A stretch of DNA of 54,700 nucleotides, taken from assembly GCA_011959925.1 (NCBI GenBank), contig BLMD01000280.1, positions 1 through 54,700 on the forward strand, written 5' to 3'. The position numbers and the translations under genes were made by a program. Position 1 is the stretch's first letter. Every line of letters begins with the position of its first letter. This document shows, one piece after another, positions 7,602-15,250 of the stretch. This stretch comes from Lachnospiraceae bacterium. Its GTDB lineage: Bacteria; Bacillota; Clostridia; Lachnospirales; Lachnospiraceae. The notes under the pieces are model-generated. The model was given only the letters and a program-made list of their open reading frames with translations, had not been told where the DNA came from and searched no databases.

Positions 7602-8234
7602 TCAATATGAGCTGTCAAAGTAATTCCTGCTTTTCGGCAGATTTTTGAACATATCCATGATCATGTCATACGTCATGGATGACGTGTCAATCTCCAGTTC
7701 CTTCCCGTCCTTTGATTTGATTACGGTGCCGTTATCACCCACGTAAGCAACTGTATTATCATCAAGGTACTGTATCATTCCTGTCATTTCCGCAAATTTT
7801 TTCACCGGAAATTCTCCCGTCTCCTTACACATCTTCCAAAATTTTTCGGCATCTTCCCCTGTTATATATGGTTGTTTGCCATCTATAACATACCATGAAA
7901 TGCCTGTTTCTGAATCTGTATATTTCGGTGATGTCAACGCCCATTCGTCCAATGTCCTGCCTTTGTACCATGTGGTAAGTTTCTTATCGTCTTCGCCTGT
8001 ATTCGTTTCTGCAACATCATTCAAACTGTCCTGCTCTTTTACATGTCCATTTGGTATTCTGCTTTTAAGTGCCTCGTATATATCCTGCACATCGGCATTC
8101 TGCCTTGTACCTTCGGGTGCGAATTCCTCTGCCGCCTATTTCTGCTGGCAGAACTGTCCGGCTCTGCTCCTGATGTACTTATTCGTTGATACATTGTTCT
8201 GATAATAATTCTGTCCTATTCCGTTTATACTCAT
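7602..8234 (-). pseudogene. Hypothetical protein interrupted by an amber stop at codon 33
   Basis: A good start ATG at 8234 follows AGGAGAATATTGGGAA and encodes MSINGIGQNYYQNN. The frame meets TAG at 8136-8138, codon 33, and is then open to 7602. The open part includes TRQNADVQDIYEALKSRIPN, a region with TLDEWALTSPKYTD, and an end with KNLPKSRNYFDSSY. The restart at a GTG (8090) has no clear ribosome site. It is soluble, acidic and without signal peptide. I do not recognise a function. The product is either a pseudogene of about 210 residues or depends on amber suppression; an unaltered downstream frame suggests recent damage. Confidence 0.65.
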
Positions 8235-8453
8235 TTCCCAATATTCTCCTTTCGGTGTCAATTCGTTTTAGTTCTACGGCTCATCTGTGAATCAGAGTCA
8301 CTCCTGCTCCCTTGTAATAAGTCATCCTAACAATCATACGATTGATACCTCCGAAAAGTTTCATATAAACGCCGAATATGATTGCCTGTTTGCCATTTTG
8401 AACAAAGAAAAGAACACAAACGAGGAAACGACCAAGCCGAAAAGAAAGTCTTT

Positions 8454-8744
8454 TTATTCCTCCGGATACTCTTTATCCTTCCAATACCACCACTTCAGCT
8501 TTTCGGGATCATGGCTTTCATGTTCTGCATAATATACCGCACACCGAAATACATACAGCACACACCGGTCGTCCTGAAATCCCTTATACAGACAGTCTTT
8601 TTGATACAGCTCGTTTGGATCTTTCCCTTTTAAATCCGCAATACAGTAAATTCCGATATTCTTAAGGTGAGTCTCCATATTTGCCCCAATCCCCGGTATC
8701 TTCTGCAGATCCCCAGCAATGTTCTGATCTTTCTTTTTTGTCAT
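8454..8744 (-). CDS. Cdd1-like helix-hairpin-helix protein
   Basis: A 96-residue cytoplasmic protein. Residues about 10-45 form a helix-hairpin-helix-like fold (DLQKIPGIGANMETHLKNIG, then IADLKGKDP). It ends with a cysteine- and tryptophan-rich tail (FRCAVYYAEHE, KLKWWYWKD). This layout fits the small Cdd1 family first named from the region beside the Clostridioides difficile toxin locus. The molecular role of that family is not established; HhH folds usually bind DNA without sequence preference. Start ATG follows CGGAGGGGAAC. It is a single gene upstream of the amber-interrupted gene on the same strand, without obvious link. Confidence 0.8.
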   Translation of the reverse strand: MTKKKDQNIAGDLQKIPGIGANMETHLKNIGIYCIADLKGKDPNELYQKDCLYKGFQDDRCVLYVFRCAVYYAEHESHDPEKLKWWYWKDKEYPEE

Positions 8745-8947
8745 GTTCCCCTCCGTTTTTCTTTAAAAATAAGGCATATCCCAAGAGACAAAGATCCCTG
8801 CCGCAGCTTCTGCCCGATGCAAATTGTTACACATTTTCACTATACCATGGAGCGCCATTTGTTTCAAATAGTTTCTTCTTTTACGCACATCCCGTCCGTG
8901 TCCCCCCATCTGTGTCCTTCTTCCCGCCGCATTCTCATCCTTCCGGC

Positions 8948-10195
8948 TTATTCTGCCGAAAATCTTTGAAAAATCTTTCTCGTTCCAATGGCGATCATAA
9001 GTGTAACAATGCCCGAAAACAAGACAACGGCATACTCAAAGCCTTCACACACTTCAAATAAAACCCCATAGAACGCATTGCCAAGCGGCTGGGCACACAT
9101 GGAAACGGTAAGGATCACGGAAATAACCTTTCCGATCAAATGCTGCGGCGTCTCTGCCTGAACAAAAGACAGCATCTGCACGGTGAACATCGTAGAAAAT
9201 ACCATAATCCAAAAGCAGCATACGGTCAGAACGCCGTATGGTATCATCACGGGCAAGTCCAGCCGCAATACGGCTCCGATCGGAAACACACATACCGCAC
9301 AGGCAATGAGCAGATTTCCCGCGTTACGGACGGTTCGTTTATTTGCAAAAACGCCTGCACAAATGCCGCCGGAAAGTCCGCCCGCCGCCAACGCTCCCTG
9401 GGCAAACCCATATAACCTGTTTGCCTGTGATGCCTCAAAGTCCAAAATCTCCGTAACCAAATAGGGCAATGCAACGATTATCATTGCCGACAAAAACAGA
9501 TTGATCCCACAGACGACGAGAAGCGCTTTTCCAATCATAGACTTCTCCTTTCGGATCCATCGAATGCTCTTTGCAAAATCAGCTTTTGCCGTCTTTACGA
9601 TGCCGCCGTCTGTGTCCTGTTTCTGAAAAGGAATCTGAAGAAACAGCTCCATCACTGCCGATAAAGCAAAACAGAGCATACAAACCCATAATACAGGTTC
9701 TAACCCATACGCACTGTATAATATGCCGCCAAGTACCGGTCCGACAAGCGATGCAAACGAACTTATCGTATTAATGATCGAATTGGCCGCCATAAAATAA
9801 TCCGGATGAACCAATGCCGGAATACTTGCCTGCACGGACGGCTGATAGGCGCCTGCAATTCCGTACAAAATCATCATCGTAACGGTCAGAAGAAACACAA
9901 GATTCACAGCGCCCATGAACAATGCAAACACAAAAAGAACTGCCGCCGTAAAGAAATCCAATGCTGCCATAATCGTTCTTTTATTTACCCGGTCCGCTAA
10001 TATCCCGCCGATGGGAGAAAGCAGAATGGCCGGAAGAAAAGCGCACGCCGTAACCGTTCCGTAAAGCGCCGACGAACCCGTCAGATTTAACAGATACAGC
10101 GGTAAGGCAAACCGGATCGCCGCATTCCCAAACAATGAAATCATCTGCCCGATCACCACTAACGTAAAATCCTTTGAAAATAATGTTTTTTTCAT
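8948..10195 (-). CDS. MFS transporter (drug efflux-like)
   Basis: Major facilitator of 415 residues with about 12 membrane helices. The N-terminus (TLVVIGQMISLFGNAAIRFA) and loop 2-3 motif GGILADRVNKRTIM resemble the macrolide/tetracycline-type exporters with acidic residue in motif A. The tail ends with basic residues inside the cell. It lies 87 bases downstream of a TetR gene on the same strand, and a TetR-type operator lies in that gap. This supports drug-induced expression of the exporter. Substrate is unknown. Confidence 0.9.
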   Translation of the reverse strand: MKKTLFSKDFTLVVIGQMISLFGNAAIRFALPLYLLNLTGSSALYGTVTACAFLPAILLSPIGGILADRVNKRTIMAALDFFTAAVLFVFALFMGAVNLVFLLTVTMMILYGIAGAYQPSVQASIPALVHPDYFMAANSIINTISSFASLVGPVLGGILYSAYGLEPVLWVCMLCFALSAVMELFLQIPFQKQDTDGGIVKTAKADFAKSIRWIRKEKSMIGKALLVVCGINLFLSAMIIVALPYLVTEILDFEASQANRLYGFAQGALAAGGLSGGICAGVFANKRTVRNAGNLLIACAVCVFPIGAVLRLDLPVMIPYGVLTVCCFWIMVFSTMFTVQMLSFVQAETPQHLIGKVISVILTVSMCAQPLGNAFYGVLFEVCEGFEYAVVLFSGIVTLMIAIGTRKIFQRFSAE

Positions 10196-10221
10196 TCTCC
10201 AAACCTCTTCTTTTTTATTTT

Positions 10222-10238
10222 ATACCGCATGACGGTAT
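10222..10238. promoter_or_regulatory. TetR-type operator upstream of MFS gene
   Basis: ATACCG-catga-CGGTAT is a perfect 6-bp dyad between the TetR and MFS genes. The same half-site ATACCG/CGGTAT occurs upstream of the TetR gene at 10983-10995. The repeat of one motif at both promoters identifies it as the likely binding site of the adjacent TetR protein. Confidence 0.75.
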
Positions 10239-10282
10239 GTATAAGTTTTAAAATATATCTGCCCGTTTTCACAGGCAGATAC

Positions 10283-10936
10283 TCATTTATTCTTCTGGTA
10301 GATCGCTGTCAGCTCCCGTAAGCGTTCTAAGATTTCCTGATCCACAATATCCAGTCCAAACCCGCGAAGCATCTGTCCGAATACCATAAACTTTCGATAT
10401 GATTCTTCTTCAGAGCTGTCAAAAATCATCGGATTCATCCAGACATTTGCGGCAAGCAAAATCAGCTCTGCCAATTGTTCCGGATAATCCGTTTGGATCG
10501 AACCGTCTGAAATCCCCTGCCGGATGATCGGCAGAATATAATCAGGCGCTGCTTCTTCTATGGTTTCGTGCAAAAGACCAAACAAAAGCTTCGGGTTATT
10601 ATGAAAATCCGGAGCTACCGTAAAGATATCGTTCTGCACGGGACGACGGATCGATTCTTTAAAAATCATTTTCAGCTTATCTTTGCCGCAAAGATCCATG
10701 CGGTCGCGAATCGATGCAAGCATCTGATTTGATTCTGCCGTCATCCGGTCTGTCACGGCAATTAAAATATCTTCCTTCGACTTAAAATGATGATAGATCG
10801 CGCCTTTGCTAAGACCGCCTAAATGATCGATAATGTCCTGAATGGAAGTATGCTCATACCCCTGTTCCATAAATAAGCGAAACGCAACGTCCAGGATCAA
10901 CTGTATGGTTTCTTCCGGATGTTTATTTCTTGCCAC
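10283..10936 (-). CDS. TetR/AcrR family repressor
   Basis: A 217-residue one-component repressor. The N-terminal helix-turn-helix is clear: ILDVAFRLFMEQGYEHTSIQ, then IIDHLGGLSKGAIYHHFKSK. The C-terminal ligand domain is divergent, as usual. Near-palindromic operators lie just upstream of its own start (10956-10972 and 10983-10995) and before the MFS gene (10222-10238). So it probably represses both itself and the exporter and is released by a substrate of the pump. Start ATG at 10936; no strong Shine-Dalgarno is visible but the HTH requires this start. Confidence 0.9.
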   Translation of the reverse strand: MARNKHPEETIQLILDVAFRLFMEQGYEHTSIQDIIDHLGGLSKGAIYHHFKSKEDILIAVTDRMTAESNQMLASIRDRMDLCGKDKLKMIFKESIRRPVQNDIFTVAPDFHNNPKLLFGLLHETIEEAAPDYILPIIRQGISDGSIQTDYPEQLAELILLAANVWMNPMIFDSSEEESYRKFMVFGQMLRGFGLDIVDQEILERLRELTAIYQKNK

Positions 10937-10955
10937 TGTTTCTCAGCCCCCATAT

Positions 10956-10995
10956 ACATACCTTTGGTATGTTTATATTATCATACCGCCGGTAT
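10956..10995. promoter_or_regulatory. Paired TetR operators upstream of the TetR gene
   Basis: Two dyads are visible: ACATACC-ttt-GGTATGT at 10956-10972 and ATACCG-c-CGGTAT at 10983-10995. Their centres are 25 bases apart. The inner site has a weaker match to the ATACCG half-site. They overlap the expected promoter of the TetR gene, whose start is at 10936. Confidence 0.75.
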
Positions 10996-11164
10996 GTCCG
11001 TCAAGAAATTTCTTTGTGCCGCAGTAATTTTTTATTGCCTGATACCGGAAAAAAATTTACACACTTTACTGGACCCAATCTGTATCCAACCGAAAATGAA
11101 AAATCCGTTTATATTGCATTGTACCCAAACAAAGCAGCAGAGATTATCTCTGCCGCCTTGTTTC

Positions 11165-11374
11165 TTAAATATATATAATTACTTTTTTTGCAATCTCCCT
11201 TGTACAAGCTCTTATGTTACCTAGCTGTCCCACCCATTTTTCAGATAATCTAATGTCGCTGTCCCCAAGTGCCTATCGGTTGTTCTTCTTCGGCGGGTAA
11301 TCGTAATCTGAAATAAAATATCTACTTTCTCCGTGATATGTGTCGCCAAATTGCTCAAATAATGATTTTGCCAT
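11165..11374 (-). pseudogene. Degenerate tnpV copy
   Basis: A good ribosome site (GGAGGAAATAGAAA) precedes ATG at 11374, and the first frame reads MAKSLFEQFGDTYHGESRYF. After a frame break a second frame reads EEQPIGTWGQRH, and a stop follows. The last piece reads NIRACTREI before TAA at 11165-11167. All three pieces match the intact TnpV at 13.5-13.9 kb, but the central 60 or so residues are deleted. The two copies point the same way and flank the ClpP/AraC genes. Confidence 0.85.
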
Positions 11375-11621
11375 TTTCTATTTCCTCCAGATATAATATT
11401 CACTCCACATATTTGTGTCTGCTGTCTTAAACACAATTCTTATTTTTGTACTTATGCCATGCATTCATATCTTTCAATTTTAATATAGGTTTTCCAATAA
11501 GAAACATAGATAATTCAGGTTTTTTATCTTTATACCTAAATCCATAAGTTAATTTTCTTATTATATATAAACAACTTGAAATTTTATAATAAAATCTATT
11601 ATAATAACATATTGAATATCT
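11375..11621. other. AT-rich gap without a supported gene
   Basis: About 250 bases of strongly AT-rich sequence between the decayed tnpV and the frameshifted membrane protein. No ORF, hairpin or promoter stands out. The base composition differs from the core genes to the right and fits transferred DNA. Confidence 0.6.
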
Positions 11622-12145
11622 TTATTTTGTTCTTCTGCAATTTTTTTGTATTTGTAATATTCGCTCTATTTGCATACTGCGTGGCATTCCATCACTTTCG
11701 TTTCCCAAATTTTTTATTTTACCACATAATTGGAGTTGCTTATTAAATATCTGATTATAAATAAATTTTTTCTTAATCCTCCTATTCGCAAACAGAAAAT
11801 CTATGGCAGAATATGTTTTTCGCATCTTAGCACTATCTATTTTCTCACACTCCCTATATTCCTGCATAATAGTATCCATAACATTGTCATACTTTGTAAA
11901 AATTCAAAATTCGCATTCTCGAATTCTATTAATGTGTTTCTTCTTTCAATTCTATAATCAGAAATTGCAATACCTCCTGTTACAGCCGCACCGGTAAAAA
12001 AACCTAATGAAATATTCTCGAAAAATTCCTTTATATCATTAGAAATCGGAATAATATTCTTTGCAAATTCTTTCATTTCAGGCGTATAAAGATTTAACTG
12101 TAAAAAAGTATATATGCCTCCCATGACAAGAATTATAAAAGGCAT
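11622..12145 (-). pseudogene. Frameshifted small membrane protein, function unknown
   Basis: Two overlapping minus-strand frames form one gene. The first, from 12145, has two membrane segments (FIILVMGGIYTFLQL and ISLGFFTGAAVTGGIAI) and ends in ENANFEFLQ before running off frame. The second continues YDNVMDTIMQEYRECEKIDS and a basic helical domain with RKTYSAIDFLFANRRIKKKF. The shift lies near the run of five T in AATTTTTACA around 11890, a place where an indel or sequencing error is likely. No ribosome site is clear at 12145, so the true start may be upstream. Not recognised. A membrane anchor with a cytoplasmic basic domain is all that can be said. Confidence 0.55.
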
Positions 12146-12371
12146 CTGTAAGAGTACTTTTTAATAAGTTGGTTGATATTTTCTATGGGTATCTGCAAGC
12201 ACACCCATAACACCGTTTTTTTATATGGTGGGCGTTTGCCTTAAAACCTTATGAAATAAAATAGAGCCAACGAACTGTGATTTTATATATCACACATTCA
12301 TCGACTTTATATTTTCTCCTTTGTAATAATACTGATTTTGATTTAGAACAAAATGCTTTATTTATAAAAAA

Positions 12372-12962
12372 TCAACGCTTATCTAAAATTTTATCAATCA
12401 AGCCAAAATCCATTGCTTCTATTGCCGTCATATAATTATCACGCTCCGTTGCAATAGCAATCTCATCAATACTTTTACCTGTATTTTCTGATAAAATGGT
12501 ATTTAATCGCTTTTTGCTTTTTTGTATGTGGTCAGATGTAATTTTTATATCGGTTGCCTGCCCTTGAATCCCATTTCCATGAATAGCAGGCTGATGTATC
12601 ATAATTTCTGCATTAGGCAAAGCAAGACGTTTTCCTTTTGTACCTCCTGCCAATAAAAAAGCTCCAAAACTTGCAGCAAGACCTATACATATTGTCGAAA
12701 CATCGCATTTGACATATTGCATTGTGTCATAAATAGCAAACCCCGCCGAAACAGAACCGCCTGGACTATTTATATATAACTGAATGTCTTTTCCTGGGTC
12801 TTGTGATTCTAAAAATAGCATTTGTGCAATAATCAAACTTGCTGAAACATCACTTACTTCTTCTCCTAAAAAAACAATTCTGTCGGACAATAGTCTTGAA
12901 AAAATATCATAACTTCGTTCTCCTCGACTTGTCTGTTCAATAACATACGGAATTGTACTCAT
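12372..12962 (-). CDS. clpP: ClpP-family serine protease subunit (element-borne paralogue)
   Basis: A 196-residue peptidase of the ClpP fold. The catalytic triad is visible: Ser98 in GLAASFGA, His123 in EIMIHQP, and Asp175 in ERDNYMTA. The oxyanion motif SPGGSVSAG and the hydrophobic-pocket residues also look normal. The nucleophile motif has SFG where housekeeping ClpP has SMG. The length matches the family. No AAA+ unfoldase gene is nearby, so it would need the host ClpX or ClpC, or act by mixing with the host ClpP. It overlaps the AraC gene upstream by four bases (ATGA), so it is translated with it. It sits on AT-rich, transposon-flanked DNA, which suggests a transferred cargo gene rather than the housekeeping copy. 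Confidence 0.93.
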   Translation of the reverse strand: MSTIPYVIEQTSRGERSYDIFSRLLSDRIVFLGEEVSDVSASLIIAQMLFLESQDPGKDIQLYINSPGGSVSAGFAIYDTMQYVKCDVSTICIGLAASFGAFLLAGGTKGKRLALPNAEIMIHQPAIHGNGIQGQATDIKITSDHIQKSKKRLNTILSENTGKSIDEIAIATERDNYMTAIEAMDFGLIDKILDKR

Positions 12963-13387
12963 GCTGCCAATTTACCCCCTGTTAAATAATATATAAATGA
13001 GCATCTATCAAACGAACTTATCATGTATATCCTCGATTGTTTAGGATAGAACATACCGTTTTTTCGATAAATATTAGGCGTACATTCATATAACTGTTTA
13101 AAAGCTAATGTGAAAGCTTGCTGTGAATCATAATGTGCTTCATAAGCAATTTCAACAATGGGCTGCTCTGTTTCTACAAGTTTTTGAGCCGCCAAAGTCA
13201 ACCTACGCCCCTGTATGTATTTATAAACCGTACATTTTGTTTCTTCAGTAAAAATTCTGGCTATATAGAATTTTGAATAATTTAATGCATTTGCTATTTT
13301 ATCAAGCGACAAATCCTCGTTAATATGCGTTTCTATATAGTCTACTATTTTTTCTACTACTGTATTATTATTGTTCATATATGACAC
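12959..13387 (-). CDS. AraC-family regulator (HTH-only, MarA/SoxS-like)
   Basis: A 142-residue DNA-binding protein. Residues about 10-110 contain both helix-turn-helix motifs of the AraC family ([20 protein letters not shown] and [20 protein letters not shown]). There is no N-terminal cupin or ligand domain; about 30 C-terminal residues extend past the fold. Such HTH-only forms are usually controlled by their own amount, and a four-base overlap makes clpP its co-translated partner. It is therefore the likely activator of this two-gene operon, and it may have other host targets. Start ATG at 13387 with a weak AGGAGTG upstream. Confidence 0.88.
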   Translation of the reverse strand: MSYMNNNNTVVEKIVDYIETHINEDLSLDKIANALNYSKFYIARIFTEETKCTVYKYIQGRRLTLAAQKLVETEQPIVEIAYEAHYDSQQAFTLAFKQLYECTPNIYRKNGMFYPKQSRIYMISSFDRCSFIYYLTGGKLAA

Positions 13388-13500
13388 TCCTTTCCCTATT
13401 TAATATAATAACATAACTTTTTTAAATTATCTTAATAGAAATTGCCCTAATTAGAAACCAGAAAAGCGACAGAATATGATATAATCCTGCCGCCATTCTG

Positions 13501-13875
13501 CTATACATAAATAATTTCCTCGTTCACAATCTCCCTCGCACAAGCCCTTATGTTGTTGAGCCATCCTGTCCATTCTAAGGAGTTTTCTTCCTTTAAGCGT
13601 TCCGTTATGCCCTGTGCCTGTTTCATGCCCTCTATGAGCCTGTAGGAGCGTTCCTGCGCCTGCCTGTCAATGTCGGCAAGGTATGTATTCAGCCTGCCGC
13701 TTGTGAAAAGATTGGTGTATGTAACCTTGCGGCACTGCTTCAGATAGCCCAAGTGCCTCTGTCCCCATGTGCCTATCGGCTGTTCTTCTTCGGCGGGTAC
13801 GGTTAAGCACGGTATTAAGTAATCTCCTTGCCGCTCGCATTTGCCGCCCAGTTCCTCAAAAATCGTCTTTGCCAT
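13501..13875 (-). CDS. tnpV: TnpV-family transposon protein
   Basis: A 124-residue protein of the TnpV family, first named from the Tn4451 mobilizable transposon. Features visible: MAKTIFEELGGKCERQGDYL, then PIGTWGQRHLGYLKQCRK, and a C-terminal helix with NNIRACAREIVNEEIIYV. The role of TnpV in transposition is not settled. The start follows GGAGGTAACAGACT, a strong site. It is the intact partner of the decayed copy at 11.2-11.4 kb, and the cargo between them was probably brought in with one or both. No recombinase gene is next to it. Confidence 0.85.
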   Translation of the reverse strand: MAKTIFEELGGKCERQGDYLIPCLTVPAEEEQPIGTWGQRHLGYLKQCRKVTYTNLFTSGRLNTYLADIDRQAQERSYRLIEGMKQAQGITERLKEENSLEWTGWLNNIRACAREIVNEEIIYV

Positions 13876-13994
13876 AGTCTGTTACCTCCACATTCTTTTT
13901 TATTTTGAATGTCCGTAAAATTCGTCCTACATCTTTCTACCAGCTGGTAAGAACTTTAGCTGCTGGGAAAAGGTTAATTAAATACGCTGTATCT

Positions 13995-14015
13995 GATGTG
14001 TCAACCTGACACATC
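13995..14015. repeat. Perfect 9-bp inverted repeat at the truncated end of an XRE gene
   Basis: GATGTGTCA-acc-TGACACATC spans the early stop codon of the XRE gene. There is no T run on either side, so it is not a typical terminator. Its place at the exact point where the protein leaves family sequence suggests an element junction or recombination site. Confidence 0.6.
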
Positions 14016-14216
14016 TAAAAAGGCGACAAGCTCATAAAAGATTTGTAGACTTGGGTGCTGTCCGCTGTTCTCAATAGACGCGATATAGCGCGGCGCAATG
14101 TTCAGCTTGTCCGCTAACTGGTTGCGCGATATGCCCTTTGCCTTTCTTTCTTCTTTTATGGCTTGCCCGAAAACCATAAAATCATATTTCACTTTATCCT
14201 GCTTCATATTTTTCAC
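14001..14216 (-). pseudogene. XRE regulator of a conjugative element, C-terminally truncated
   Basis: A 71-residue protein with the helix-turn-helix intact (AIKEERKAKGISRNQLADKL and RYIASIENSGQHPSLQIFYE). Family members from ICE-type elements continue for about 40 more residues after the FDVS motif; here the chain stops at FLDVSG exactly in an inverted repeat. The DNA-binding part could still function. It faces away from the small HTH gene at 14367, with about 150 bases between them, the normal place for control of divergent promoters. Confidence 0.65.
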
Positions 14217-14366
14217 CCTATTACATTTTACCGTTCACCTTTCCATCTTGGGTATGAGTACACATATCATAGTATTGACTGTAATAGAACATATCATTTG
14301 TAGCCTGTCTATTGCTATTGTTCGTAAGTCCGTATATAATGTGATTTAAGAAAGGGCGTAGATAAT

Positions 14367-14552
14367 ATGACAGAGTACGTTACAGCTTCCGAAGCAGCAA
14401 AAAATTGGGGCATTTCAGAAAGACGGGTACAGAAGCTATGCGAAGAAAACCGTATACCCGGTGTTTCTAAATTTAGTTATATGTGGCTAATACCAAAGAA
14501 CGCAATAAAGCCTGTTGACGGCAGGAGAAAAGGCGGTGTAATCAATGGATAG
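14367..14552 (+). CDS. Small helix-turn-helix DNA-binding protein (MerR/excisionase-like)
   Basis: A 61-residue protein, essentially one winged helix-turn-helix: YVTASEAAKNWGISERRVQK, then ENRIPGVSKFSYMWLIPKNA. The pattern fits the Xis/MerR-like domain that reads plasmid or element DNA. It is followed, with an 8-base overlap, by the response regulator gene, so the three signalling genes form one operon. Start after AAAGGGCGTAGATAAT. It could be a regulator of this operon or a former excisionase of the surrounding element. Confidence 0.75.
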   Translation: MTEYVTASEAAKNWGISERRVQKLCEENRIPGVSKFSYMWLIPKNAIKPVDGRRKGGVING

Positions 14553-15250
14553 TAAGATATTGTTAGTAGATGATGAAAAAGACATTGCTGATTTATATAG
14601 AAGAAGTATTGCGTCAAGATAGTTTTGAAAACATTAAGAAAGTGTACACAGGTATGGACGCTGTACAGGTATGCCGGGAATATCAACCGGACGTGGTTGT
14701 TTTGGATATTATGCTGCCGGACATTGACGGTATTGAGGTTTGCAAGCAAATACGGGAGTTCTCGTTTTGCTCTATCCTGTTTCTTTCCTCAAAGAATGAT
14801 GATATTGACAAAATACTTGGACTGTCCTGCGGCGGCGACGATTATATCACAAAACCCTTTAGTCCACGGGAGATTGTCTATCGTATCAAAGCGCAGCTCC
14901 GCCGCCAGCAATACCAGTCTGTCATGCGGACAGACGTAAAAGGGCTGCTGACTGTCGGAGGACTTGCGCTTGATAGAGAAAGCAGCCGGATTTATAAAAA
15001 TGAAAAGGAAATTGATTTGACCGGGAGGGAATTTCTGCTATTGTCTTATCTCATGGAAAATGCAGATAAAATTATCAGTAAGGAACGACTATATGAACAG
15101 GTGTGGGGGGAATACAGCAGCATTTGTGATAATACAATCATGGTACATATTCGCCATATTCGGGAAAAGATTGAAGATACCCCGTCAACCCCGAAACAAC
15201 TGATTACGATAAAAGGCTTGGGCTATAAGCTAAAGAAAAGGACTGATTAA
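14545..15250 (+). pseudogene. OmpR-family response regulator broken by a 1-nt frameshift
   Basis: The ATG at 14545 starts MDSKILLVDDEKDIADL, a normal receiver N-terminus with the acidic DD pair, and then hits a stop after 26 codons. From about 14597 the +1 frame carries all the rest: IEEVLRQDSFENIKKVYTGM, phosphate-acceptor Asp in VVLDIMLPDIDG, Lys in ITKPF, and an OmpR winged helix (LTGREFLLLSYLMENAD and TIMVHIRHIREKIED). One extra base near TTATATAGA explains the break. A restart at ATG 14570 would lack the acidic pair needed for phosphorylation. Either the gene is dead, or there is a sequence error. The histidine kinase gene follows immediately. Confidence 0.85.

Noticed and set aside
12180-12245. 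Imperfect inverted repeat downstream of clpP
   Set aside because: The arms pair with several mismatches and the T run is inside the loop; too weak to call a terminator.
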